Shown here: positions 1-6,561 of the stretch, piece after piece
Numbering within the stretch: the stretch's first letter is position 1
Layout: every line of letters begins with the position of its first letter
Source: Methylocystis sp.
GTDB lineage: Bacteria > Pseudomonadota > Alphaproteobacteria > Rhizobiales > Beijerinckiaceae
Reading direction: 5' to 3'
Assembly: GCA_023253795.1 (NCBI GenBank)
Contig: JALRFG010000028.1
Location: 1-16,051, forward strand
Length of the DNA: 16,051 nt
Notes under the pieces: model-generated
Told to the model about the DNA's origin: nothing
The model's database searches: none
Seen by the model: the letters and a program-made list of their open reading frames with translations, nothing else
Program-made: the position numbers and the translations under genes

Positions 1-137
1 CCAGTATCGGCGCGCGTCACGCATTTTTGCGCGCATCGACGCCGGGCCGTTGGATCGCTGGCGACATACTGGCCGATGAAGGCTTGCCGACGCTGATGCG
101 CAAAGCGGCGTCAGCCGCCGGATTGATTGGAGTCTGA
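1..137 (+). CDS. C-terminal end of an unidentified protein (5' truncated by window edge)
   Basis: An open frame enters from the left edge (codons in the frame beginning at position 3) and ends at TGA 135-137. The visible 44 residues include GRWIAGDILADEGLPTLMRK and end in GLIGV. I do not recognise the family from this tail. The next gene begins 2 bp after this stop and its Shine-Dalgarno lies inside this coding end, so the two are probably co-transcribed and translationally coupled. Direct reading supports a real coding end (no stop in frame, codon use like the neighbours), but no function can be assigned. Confidence 0.55.
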   Translation, partial: SIGARHAFLRASTPGRWIAGDILADEGLPTLMRKAASAAGLIGV

Positions 138-139
138 AC

Positions 140-406
140 ATGGGACGTCGCAGCGGCGCCATAGAAGTAGAAATGACGGAAGGCGCCATTCGTGTGCGTC
201 AAAGCGGGCGAACGCTCACCATTCCGATCGCGCCGCCGGACGCAGACTCGCCTGAAGACGCCGATTTTCTGGTGCGCCTCGATTATATTGAAAACTGGGA
301 CGCGCCTGACGACGACACGGCGATCGACATTGAAGCGTTGCAGAAGATCCTCGATGAGATCGAAGCGCAGCTTGATCGGCTGGGTCTTGTCGTCGATTTC
401 GACTGA
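140..406 (+). CDS. small acidic hypothetical protein (88 aa)
   Basis: ATG at 140 is preceded by a TTGGAG Shine-Dalgarno-like stretch about 7 nt upstream, lying within the end of the preceding gene, which supports this start over the internal ATG at 173. The 88-residue product has a basic N-terminus with alternating hydrophobic residues (IEVEM, IRVRQSGRTLTIPI, likely beta strands). The C-terminal half is strongly acidic and probably helical (IDIEALQKILDEIEAQLDRL). There is no signal peptide or membrane segment. The beta-then-helix layout and the 'LDYIENWDAP' stretch faintly recall small immunity-type proteins of the Imm74 kind, but this is a weak impression and not a family assignment. It converges on glpK with a 9-bp gap. 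Function unknown. Confidence 0.6.
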   Translation: MGRRSGAIEVEMTEGAIRVRQSGRTLTIPIAPPDADSPEDADFLVRLDYIENWDAPDDDTAIDIEALQKILDEIEAQLDRLGLVVDFD

Positions 407-415
407 TGGCTTGCG

Positions 416-1912
<1,497 letters not shown>

Positions 1913-1938
1913 GGTTCGGCTCTCGACGGGAAGACGCG

Positions 1939-1968
1939 AAAAAAGCCCCCGGCGGAGGCGGGGGCTTT
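1939..1968 (-). terminator. rho-independent terminator on the - strand, immediately upstream of glpK
   Basis: A perfect 9-bp stem (AAAGCCCCC at 1942-1950, GGGGGCTTT at 1960-1968) encloses a 9-nt loop. On the - strand it is followed by six U (A-run 1939-1944 on the + strand). On the + strand the T-run is only three bases, so the direction is -. It lies 26 bp before the glpK start codon and no protein gene precedes it on the - strand. It should therefore end a short transcript or act as an attenuator in the glpK leader. Confidence 0.75.
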
Positions 1969-2000
1969 GAGTCTCTCGGCGCGGGAGGAACGCCTCGTAT
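1939..2000 (-). ncRNA. candidate short sRNA or glpK leader RNA ending at the terminator
   Basis: On the - strand a GC stem (GGCG 1994-1991 with CGCC 1981-1978) presents a 9-nt loop UUCCUCCCG. This contains CCUCCC, complementary to a Shine-Dalgarno sequence. It is followed by a short linker and the strong terminator hairpin. Hairpins displaying CCUCC-type anti-Shine-Dalgarno loops followed by a terminator are known from alphaproteobacterial sRNA families (for example alpha-r14/'cuckoo'-type RNAs). Similarity here is in layout only; I cannot claim family membership. A CtrA-type box lies just upstream (2022-2037) where a promoter would be expected. The alternative is a glpK 5' leader with attenuation. 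The 5' end is a guess. Confidence 0.3.
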
Positions 2001-2021
2001 GAAGGATGGTTACGCCAATGG

Positions 2022-2037
2022 GTTAATGAACCGTTAA
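2022..2037 (-). promoter_or_regulatory. CtrA-type binding box (TTAA-N7-TTAAC)
   Basis: The - strand reads TTAACGGTTCATTAAC, a full match to the alphaproteobacterial CtrA consensus TTAA-N7-TTAAC. On the + strand GGTTAC occurs just upstream (2008-2013), a possible weak additional half-site. It lies 110 bp upstream of glpK and about 30-40 bp upstream of the putative sRNA start, so it could control a - strand transcript; bfd is 184 bp away in the other direction. The match is seen in the sequence; binding is inference. Confidence 0.4.
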
Positions 2038-2221
2038 AGAATGCCGCCGTCGGCGCGCCGGCGCGTAAATTTTTTGCGGCAAGGCGCAAGAAAGGCGGTT
2101 GGGCCTCCAAAGACGGGCCAATTGAGAAGCATTCCGGACTATATCTCTTGAAACCCCGCAGAGATGATATAACTTACTGATATACAATGTAGTTTGAAAC
2201 CTTTCCAAAGTGGGTTGGTTT

Positions 2222-2455
2222 ATGATCGTCTGTTCCTGCAACGTGCTGTCCGATCAAGAAGTCCGCGAATCCGTCGGCGCCCGAAATGAGCGCCCTTCGG
2301 TTGGAGCCGTCTTCCGGCACATGGGCTGCGAGGCGAAATGCGGCCGCTGCGCCAGAAACATTGTCGCCATTGTCGACCAGCACGCCGGCGGCGCTCTTGA
2401 TGACCTCTCGGGCGGCGATTGCGACAGTTGCCGTGGGGACTCACTGGCGGCCTGA
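2222..2455 (+). CDS. bfd: bacterioferritin-associated ferredoxin
   Basis: Small cytoplasmic [2Fe-2S] protein that binds bacterioferritin and passes electrons to its haem so that stored ferric iron is released as Fe2+. The 77-aa product starts MIVCSCNV and has the Bfd cysteine pattern: C4 and C6 (CxC), then C40 and C43 (CGRC), inside a BFD-type [2Fe-2S]-binding fold (SVGAVFRHMGCEAKCGRCARN). A further pair, CDSC, lies near the C-terminus, outside the usual cluster ligands. Start 2222 is chosen because families begin with MIVC; the GTG-type start at 2210 would add four residues. bfr follows 68 bp downstream on the same strand, so the two are likely one iron-regulated unit, although I see no clear Irr or Fur box in the AT-rich region before the gene. 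Confidence 0.93.
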   Translation: MIVCSCNVLSDQEVRESVGARNERPSVGAVFRHMGCEAKCGRCARNIVAIVDQHAGGALDDLSGGDCDSCRGDSLAA

Positions 2456-2523
2456 ACGCCAGCGCGCTATTCTTTCACCATCGGCGGGGCAAGGCCACGC
2501 CGGAGGCGGAAAGGATTTGACAG

Positions 2524-3000
2524 ATGCGTGGCGACGCCAAGGTTATCGACTATCTCAATCGCGGCTTGCGCGCCGAACTGACGGCCGTCAATCAGTACTG
2601 GCTGCATTTTCGCATTTTCGATAATTGGGGTTTCAAGGAACTCGCCAAAAAATGGCGTGAAGAGTCCATCGAGGAAATGCGCCACGCGGATTCCTTCGCC
2701 GAACGCATTCTGTTTCTCGAAGGTTTTCCCAATATGCAGGTGCTTGATCCGCTGCGTATTGGTCAGTCCGTCGAGGAGATCATCCGCGCCGACCTTCAGA
2801 CCGAGATCGAGGCCCGCAACACATATATCGAGGCGGCGTCCTATTGCTTCTCGGTCAAGGACCGCGTGTCGGAACAATTGTTCGAGAGCATCATCAAGAG
2901 CGAGGAAGGCCATATCGACTTCCTTGAAACGCAGCTTGAACTGATCAAGCAGCTTGGTGTTCAGCTCTATTCACAAAAACACATGGGCGGACTGGAGTAG
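2524..3000 (+). CDS. bfr: bacterioferritin
   Basis: Haem-containing 24-mer ferritin that oxidises Fe2+ and stores ferric mineral in the cytoplasm. The 158-aa length is exactly that expected. The ferroxidase ligands are at the classical positions: E18 (RAELTAVNQY), E51 and H54 (IEEMRHAD), with E94 in the TEIEARNTYI helix and E127/H130 in SEEGHIDFLE. Met52 between E51 and H54 is the axial haem ligand, so this is a true haem bacterioferritin rather than a plain ferritin. AAGGA lies just upstream of ATG 2524. It follows bfd, its electron-donor partner. The C-terminus ends LE followed by TAG within a 20-bp palindrome shared with the convergent regulator gene. Confidence 0.97.
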   Translation: MRGDAKVIDYLNRGLRAELTAVNQYWLHFRIFDNWGFKELAKKWREESIEEMRHADSFAERILFLEGFPNMQVLDPLRIGQSVEEIIRADLQTEIEARNTYIEAASYCFSVKDRVSEQLFESIIKSEEGHIDFLETQLELIKQLGVQLYSQKHMGGLE

Positions 3001-3013
3001 CGCGCGCTACTCC
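2994..3013. repeat. perfect 20-bp palindrome spanning two convergent stop codons
   Basis: The sequence GGAGTAGCGCGCGCTACTCC is a perfect inverted repeat. Each arm contains GAG-TAG, the last codon and stop of bfr (+) and of the XRE-cupin regulator (-). An RNA hairpin with an 8-bp stem and GCGC loop can form on transcripts of either strand. No T-run follows on either side, so it is not a classical intrinsic terminator; it could slow or end both convergent transcripts or protect their 3' ends. Confidence 0.6.
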
Positions 3014-3624
3014 ATCACCGCCGCTTTCAGGATACACACCATATTCGCATGCGCCGGCGCATCGCCGGCGTTGCGTATGATGTGGGGGCGATCGCAGCGG
3101 TAACGCAGCGTTTCGCCGGCCTTCACCGTTTCCTTGACGCCGGCGACTTCCACCTCAAGCACGCCGGCGCGGACCGATAGGCATTCCACCGAGCCGCGCT
3201 GGTGAGCTTCCGAGGCCAGCACGCCGCCCGGGTTGGCGGTGAGTTCGTAGCATTGCAGCCATTCGACCGTCTTGATCCAGCCGATGATCTCCAGTCGGCA
3301 CTTGCCGTCGTCGGAGAGTAAAATCGGCGTGTCGGTCCGCAGCGTTTTTTCGAGGAAAGGCTCGTCCTCGGCGGTTTGCAGCACGCGCTCGATGGACACA
3401 TCCAGCGCCTGCGCCAGCCGCCAGATGGTGGCGAGCGTGGGATTGGTCTCATTGCGCTCGATCTGGCTGATGATCGATTTCGCGACGCCGGATTGCTGGG
3501 AAAGCTCAGACAGCGACAGATTATAGGCTTTGCGCAGTCTCTGGACGGTTTGGCCAAGCTGACCGGAGAGCGCCAGTGCGCCCGCTTCCAGAATTTTCTG
3601 CTTGTCTCGTCCTTCGACGCCCAT
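3007..3624 (-). CDS. XRE-family transcriptional regulator with C-terminal cupin domain
   Basis: A 205-aa cytoplasmic DNA-binding regulator. Residues about 24-83 form a lambda-repressor-type helix-turn-helix (LSELSQQSGVAKSIISQIER then NPTLATIWRLAQALDVSIERVL). Residues about 125-198 form a small beta-barrel cupin sensor (SVECLSVRAGVLEVEV, AGETLRYRCDRPHIIRNAG), with H141 and H181 as possible ligand or metal contacts. This two-domain build is shared by SutR/PuuR-like regulators of amino-acid, sulfur or amine metabolism; the effector here is unknown. GGCAGGAAAA precedes ATG 3624. It is divergent from moeB, and a dyad at 3687-3706 between them is the obvious candidate operator, so autoregulation is likely. 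It ends 6 bp from the convergent bfr stop. Confidence 0.9.
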   Translation of the reverse strand: MGVEGRDKQKILEAGALALSGQLGQTVQRLRKAYNLSLSELSQQSGVAKSIISQIERNETNPTLATIWRLAQALDVSIERVLQTAEDEPFLEKTLRTDTPILLSDDGKCRLEIIGWIKTVEWLQCYELTANPGGVLASEAHQRGSVECLSVRAGVLEVEVAGVKETVKAGETLRYRCDRPHIIRNAGDAPAHANMVCILKAAVME

Positions 3625-3686
3625 TTTTCCTGCCCTTGCGCTGTGTTCGGTTTTCCTAACAGTTTCGGTCGATAAAATAAACGCTA

Positions 3687-3706
3687 TCGTTCTGAATAGA
3701 GAACGA
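3687..3706. promoter_or_regulatory. operator-like dyad TCGTTCT-N6-AGAACGA
   Basis: Two perfect 7-bp inverted arms (3687-3693 and 3700-3706) are separated by 6 bp. The dyad sits 62 bp before the XRE-cupin start (- strand) and 96 bp before moeB (+ strand), within a locally AT-rich stretch. The spacing, about one helical turn between half-site centres, suits a dimeric helix-turn-helix protein. Assignment to the adjacent regulator is inference from position. Confidence 0.5.
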
Positions 3707-3802
3707 AGGCGGGGGACCGTATGTGCGCAAGTGCTGACACTGCATCCCCCTGCGCGCCGGACTCCGCTATGTTGGCCGGTGATTTGAAACCATGGAGACG
3801 GG

Positions 3803-4585
3803 ATGAGCCTGACTGGCGATGAAATCGAACGCTATGCACGGCATTTGGTGTTGCGCGACATTGGCGGCCCCGGTCAGCAGCGACTGAAAAAAGCGCGTGT
3901 GCTGGTTGTCGGCGCCGGCGGGCTTGGCGCGCCGCTTCTGCAATATTTGGCCGCCGCCGGCGTTGGCGTGATCGGCGTTGTCGACGATGATCGGGTGGCT
4001 TTGTCCAATCTGCAGCGGCAGGTGATTCACACGACGGAAGATGTCGGTCGCCTGAAGGTGGAGAGCGCCCGCGCGGCGATTGCGCGACTCAATCCGCATG
4101 TCGCAGTGGAGACGCATATGCAGCGTCTTGATGAGACAAACGCCCGCGATCTGATCGCCGGCTATGACATTGTCGCCGATGGGTCGGATAATTTCGCAAC
4201 GCGTTATCTGGTGTCCGACAGTTGTTTTTATGAGAAACGACCGCTGGTGACGGCGGCGCTGGGTGGATTCGATGCGTCCCTGACGACGCTCCGGCCCTTT
4301 GAGTGCGGCGCTGATGGTCGACCAAATCCAACCTATCGCTGTCTTTTTCCTGAGCCGCCGCCGCCGGGGACCGTGCCGAATTGCGAGGAAGCGGGCGTGC
4401 TCGGCGCGCTTGCCGGTGTCGTGGGCGCGATGATGGCGCTGGAAGTGGTGCGCGAAATTGTTGGTTTTGGCGAGGGTCTTGTTGGCCGCCTGGTGTTGAT
4501 CGACGCCGGCGCCATGCGCTTCGAGACCCTGCGCTATGCGCAGGATCCCGATAATCCGTTGAATGGGGTCAACGCGCCGCGATGA
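3803..4585 (+). CDS. moeB: molybdopterin-synthase adenylyltransferase MoeB (ThiF/HesA family)
   Basis: An E1-like enzyme that uses ATP to adenylate the C-terminal glycine of MoaD, allowing its conversion to thiocarboxylate for molybdopterin synthesis; some members act on ThiS instead. The 260-aa product has the nucleotide-binding GAGGLG (37-42), the D62 region, R72 in NLQRQ, K85 after VGRL, and the Mg/adenylate segment DGSDNFATRY (126-135). The C-terminal half has PNCEEAG with conserved C194. The zinc site is not intact: the CYRC motif is TYRC (only C180 remains) and the C-terminal CxxC is absent, the protein ending DPDNPLNG plus six residues. A GGAG lies 6 nt before ATG 3803. Its end overlaps the convergent ridA-type gene by 17 bp. 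No moaD or other cofactor gene is adjacent, so the MoaD versus ThiS partner is not decided by context. Confidence 0.88.
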   Translation: MSLTGDEIERYARHLVLRDIGGPGQQRLKKARVLVVGAGGLGAPLLQYLAAAGVGVIGVVDDDRVALSNLQRQVIHTTEDVGRLKVESARAAIARLNPHVAVETHMQRLDETNARDLIAGYDIVADGSDNFATRYLVSDSCFYEKRPLVTAALGGFDASLTTLRPFECGADGRPNPTYRCLFPEPPPPGTVPNCEEAGVLGALAGVVGAMMALEVVREIVGFGEGLVGRLVLIDAGAMRFETLRYAQDPDNPLNGVNAPR

Positions 4586-4922
4586 CGGCGATTTCGACCT
4601 TGTAATCAGGCGTGACGAGCTTCGCCTCGAGGGTGGCGCGCGCCGGCGGATGCGTCTTGTCGACCCATACGTCCCACACGCTGTTCATATCGGCGAAGGT
4701 CGAAATGTCCGACAGATAGATTGTGGCGGAGAGGATTTTCGCTTTTTCGCTGCCAACCTCGGCAAGGATGTCGTCGATCAGGCCGAGGATTTCGCGGGTC
4801 TGATCGGCGACCGAGCCGCCCTTGGTTTTCTCGGCGACCTGACCAGCCGTGTAGATGGTGTTGCCATGGACAACCGCCTTGCTCATGCGCGGACCCACGC
4901 CAATGCGTCTGATGTCGTTCAT
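4569..4922 (-). CDS. RidA/YjgF/YER057c/UK114-family protein
   Basis: RidA-family proteins form trimers and many hydrolyse reactive enamines/imines produced by PLP enzymes, protecting other enzymes from damage; members of side groups can have other roles. The 117-aa product has the family layout: GNTIYTAGQVAE strand near the N-terminus, QTREILGLIDDILAEVGS helix, ILSATIYLSDISTFADMNSVW, and PARATLEAKLVTPDYKVEIAVIA. The Arg in PPARAT corresponds to the substrate-carboxylate-binding Arg of RidA, so deaminase activity is plausible. Start 4922 (MNDIRRIG) is preferred over 4955 because GGGAGG (4932-4927) lies 4 nt upstream. The last 17 bp overlap moeB on the opposite strand. The sequence style is closer to a RidA-like subgroup than to canonical RidA, so no gene symbol is assigned. 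Confidence 0.88.
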   Translation of the reverse strand: MNDIRRIGVGPRMSKAVVHGNTIYTAGQVAEKTKGGSVADQTREILGLIDDILAEVGSEKAKILSATIYLSDISTFADMNSVWDVWVDKTHPPARATLEAKLVTPDYKVEIAVIAAR

Positions 4923-5396
4923 ATAGCCTCCCGGAAAGAGTGATGCGTCGGGCATGCGCGCTGTGTGCCCGGCTTTTGCGCGCGGTCAGAAATCGCGCCC
5001 GCTCACATGGATGAAGAAAGCTGCGATCGAAAAGGTCGATCAACTTTTTCGCCGCCTGCTCTAGGGGATGCGCAGGGTTCGGGCAAGCGTCGGGCGATTC
5101 GACGCCCCCCGGCGCGGCAGGCGGCATCTAAAGTTTAAGTTAATTTTTATCTTTTGGGCGAATGATGACGCCATGTTCAGTCCTGTGACGCGCGTCTGCG
5201 TGAAAATCAATCCAAATCAACTGCTTGTCGAGATTAACGGTAGGCGCAACGGTCACATAACCGGCCCAGAATTGCCCCAATGCGGCGCGAACAAAGCCAT
5301 CAACGGCTGATTTACTGCTTGCATGTGGCGTTTTGGACACGGGTTTTCCCACGGCCTGAAGTCGTGGTTGACAAAGAATTAACAAGTGAGGGGCGG
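4923..5396. other. 474-bp intergenic region between divergent ridA-type and Tlde1-type genes
   Basis: I find no convincing gene here; two overlapping open frames of about 80-90 codons (5068-5310 +, 5140-5409 -) lack a good ribosome site and a recognisable product. Contents are the ridA Shine-Dalgarno at 4927-4932, a possible folded element at 5051-5125, an AT-rich patch at 5128-5157, and scattered TTAAC/TTAACG half-sites near 5234 and 5380 that could be CtrA half-boxes. TTGACA at 5369-5374 looks like a -35 hexamer but is only 22 bp from the start codon of the next gene, too close for a normal promoter. Confidence 0.5.
5051..5125 (+). other. possible folded RNA element with nested inverted repeats
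   Basis: Outer arms GCCGCCTGC (5051-5059) and GCAGGCGGC (5117-5125) are perfect complements. Inside, GCGTCG (5087-5092) and CGACGC (5100-5105) form a 6-bp hairpin with a 7-nt loop, and GGGG (5063-5066) could pair with CCCC at 5107-5110. An AT/T-rich tail follows on the + strand but no clean T-run. Strand is uncertain; it could be a 5' leader of the ridA-type gene (- strand) or of the downstream + strand gene, or a chance GC-rich fold. Confidence 0.25.
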
Positions 5397-6470
5397 ATGA
5401 ATAAAGCAATCGGATCGCAGCTTACGACGATCTCGCTTGAGCGCCTGCCGTCCGGCAGAAAGACGCAGCGCCTTCTTTTGAGCACTACGGCGCTGATGGC
5501 CTGTCTCTCGGCGGGCGTCTGGTTGCTGCAGGCGCGTCCGACCGCGACCATCGACGTTGCGGAGACGCAGGAAGCCATTGCGCCGTCGACGAACGCCGCC
5601 GGTCCGGTGCTGGTCGATGTCCGTGGCGCGGCGAATGTCGAGCCGGTCGCCGAGCTAAAGACGGTCAAGCCGACCGGCAAAATCTCGATGGCTCCGTCTG
5701 CGCCGCCGCCGGTCGCCGGCGCCGCGTTTGAGGCCGCGCCGCTGCCGACGCAGACCGCGGAAGTCGATGGCGACGTGACGCTGGCGCCGTTGCCGCCGCG
5801 TCGGCCGGACGCCGCCGAGCTGAAAACCCTTTCGGAAAACAATCATGCGTCTGCGCCGACGCGCGTTTCCGGTCTTCCGTTCCGCCGGACGGCGTCCGCC
5901 GCCGCGCCGACGGATAACCGTAACTTCCTTGAGAAGTTTTTCGGCATTGGCGAACCGTCTGGCCAGCCGGCGCGTGGCGGACAGGCGCTGGCCTACGCCG
6001 CGCAGGAAACGGTGTCGACCGGGCGTTCGCTGCTGGGCAATGTGCCGAGCGGTTCTTCGACCGGCGCGGCCGTCGCCGCTGCGCGCTATGACAACCGCAC
6101 CGCCGTCTATGATATTTCGGCGAAGACGGTTTATCTGCCGGACGGCACGCGTCTGGAGGCGCATTCCGGTCTTGGCGATCGTCTTGACGACCCGCGTTAT
6201 GTTAATGAACGCATGAAGGGCGCGACGCCGCCGCATGTCTATGAGCTGACGCCGCGCGAGGCGCTGTTCCATGGCGTTCCGGCTCTCCGCCTCAATCCGG
6301 TTGGCGGCGGCGGCGCAATTTATGGTCGCGCCGGCCTGCTGGCGCATACCTATATGCTCGGACCGAATGGAGATTCCAACGGTTGCGTGTCGTTCCGCGA
6401 TTATTACGCCTTCCTGCGCGCTTATCAGAGCGGCATGGTCAAGCGTCTTGCGGTGGTCGCGCATCTCTGA
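5397..6470 (+). CDS. membrane-anchored Tlde1-domain (DUF2778) L,D-transpeptidase-like protein
   Basis: A 357-aa protein. A basic N-terminus is followed by one membrane segment (about 25-44, RLLLSTTALMACLSAGVWLL), then an Ala/Pro-rich low-complexity linker (about 50-225) that would span periplasm. A C-terminal Tlde1/DUF2778 domain follows (about 232-357). The catalytic pair is visible: H317 in AHTYMLG and C330 in SNGCVSF, the HxxxY...GC arrangement of L,D-transpeptidase-like enzymes that cut or exchange peptidoglycan peptide stems. In Salmonella a related domain is a type VI effector, but chromosomally encoded anchored copies in rhizobia-like bacteria without a secretion cluster more likely act on their own cell wall. 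ATG 5397 follows GAGGGG and places the membrane segment normally; the upstream in-frame ATG at 5280 would add 39 poor residues. A strong terminator follows. Confidence 0.85.
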   Translation: MNKAIGSQLTTISLERLPSGRKTQRLLLSTTALMACLSAGVWLLQARPTATIDVAETQEAIAPSTNAAGPVLVDVRGAANVEPVAELKTVKPTGKISMAPSAPPPVAGAAFEAAPLPTQTAEVDGDVTLAPLPPRRPDAAELKTLSENNHASAPTRVSGLPFRRTASAAAPTDNRNFLEKFFGIGEPSGQPARGGQALAYAAQETVSTGRSLLGNVPSGSSTGAAVAAARYDNRTAVYDISAKTVYLPDGTRLEAHSGLGDRLDDPRYVNERMKGATPPHVYELTPREALFHGVPALRLNPVGGGGAIYGRAGLLAHTYMLGPNGDSNGCVSFRDYYAFLRAYQSGMVKRLAVVAHL

Positions 6471-6505
6471 GCGTCTTGATCGACAAGACGTCGATAAAAA
6501 TTTTG

Positions 6506-6542
6506 AAGCCCCGGGTCAGCGACAGCGGACCCGGGGCTTTTT
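6506..6542 (+). terminator. rho-independent terminator after the Tlde1-type gene
   Basis: A perfect 12-bp stem, AAGCCCCGGGTC (6506-6517) with GACCCGGGGCTT (6528-6539), has a 10-nt loop followed by TTTTT on the + strand. On the - strand the stem is followed by CAAAATTTTT, so it may also stop transcripts from the convergent DUF2865 gene, whose stop codon is 20 bp away. Confidence 0.92.
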
Positions 6543-6561
6543 CGTTCATGCGCTCTTTGTC

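Noticed and set aside
1999..2037. Tiny + strand open frame of 12 codons with a good GGGAGGAA ribosome site, possible leader peptide
   Set aside because: The ribosome-site-like sequence is the exact complement of the CCUCCC loop of the - strand hairpin, and its end coincides with the CtrA-type box; there is no attenuator after it on the + strand. The - strand reading explains the signals better.
1913..2110. N-terminal extension of glycerol kinase by 66 residues
   Set aside because: The added part has no similarity to GlpK and would run through the terminator hairpin; MPRLIGAIDQGTT matches family starts.
5368..5374. TTGACA as a -35 box for the Tlde1-type gene
   Set aside because: Only about 22 bp separate it from the ATG, leaving no room for a -10 box and a leader.
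5140..5409. 89-codon - strand open frame (and an 80-codon + strand frame at 5068-5310)
   Set aside because: No ribosome site, no recognisable fold or motif, and the two overlap on opposite strands in an AT-rich regulatory-looking area.
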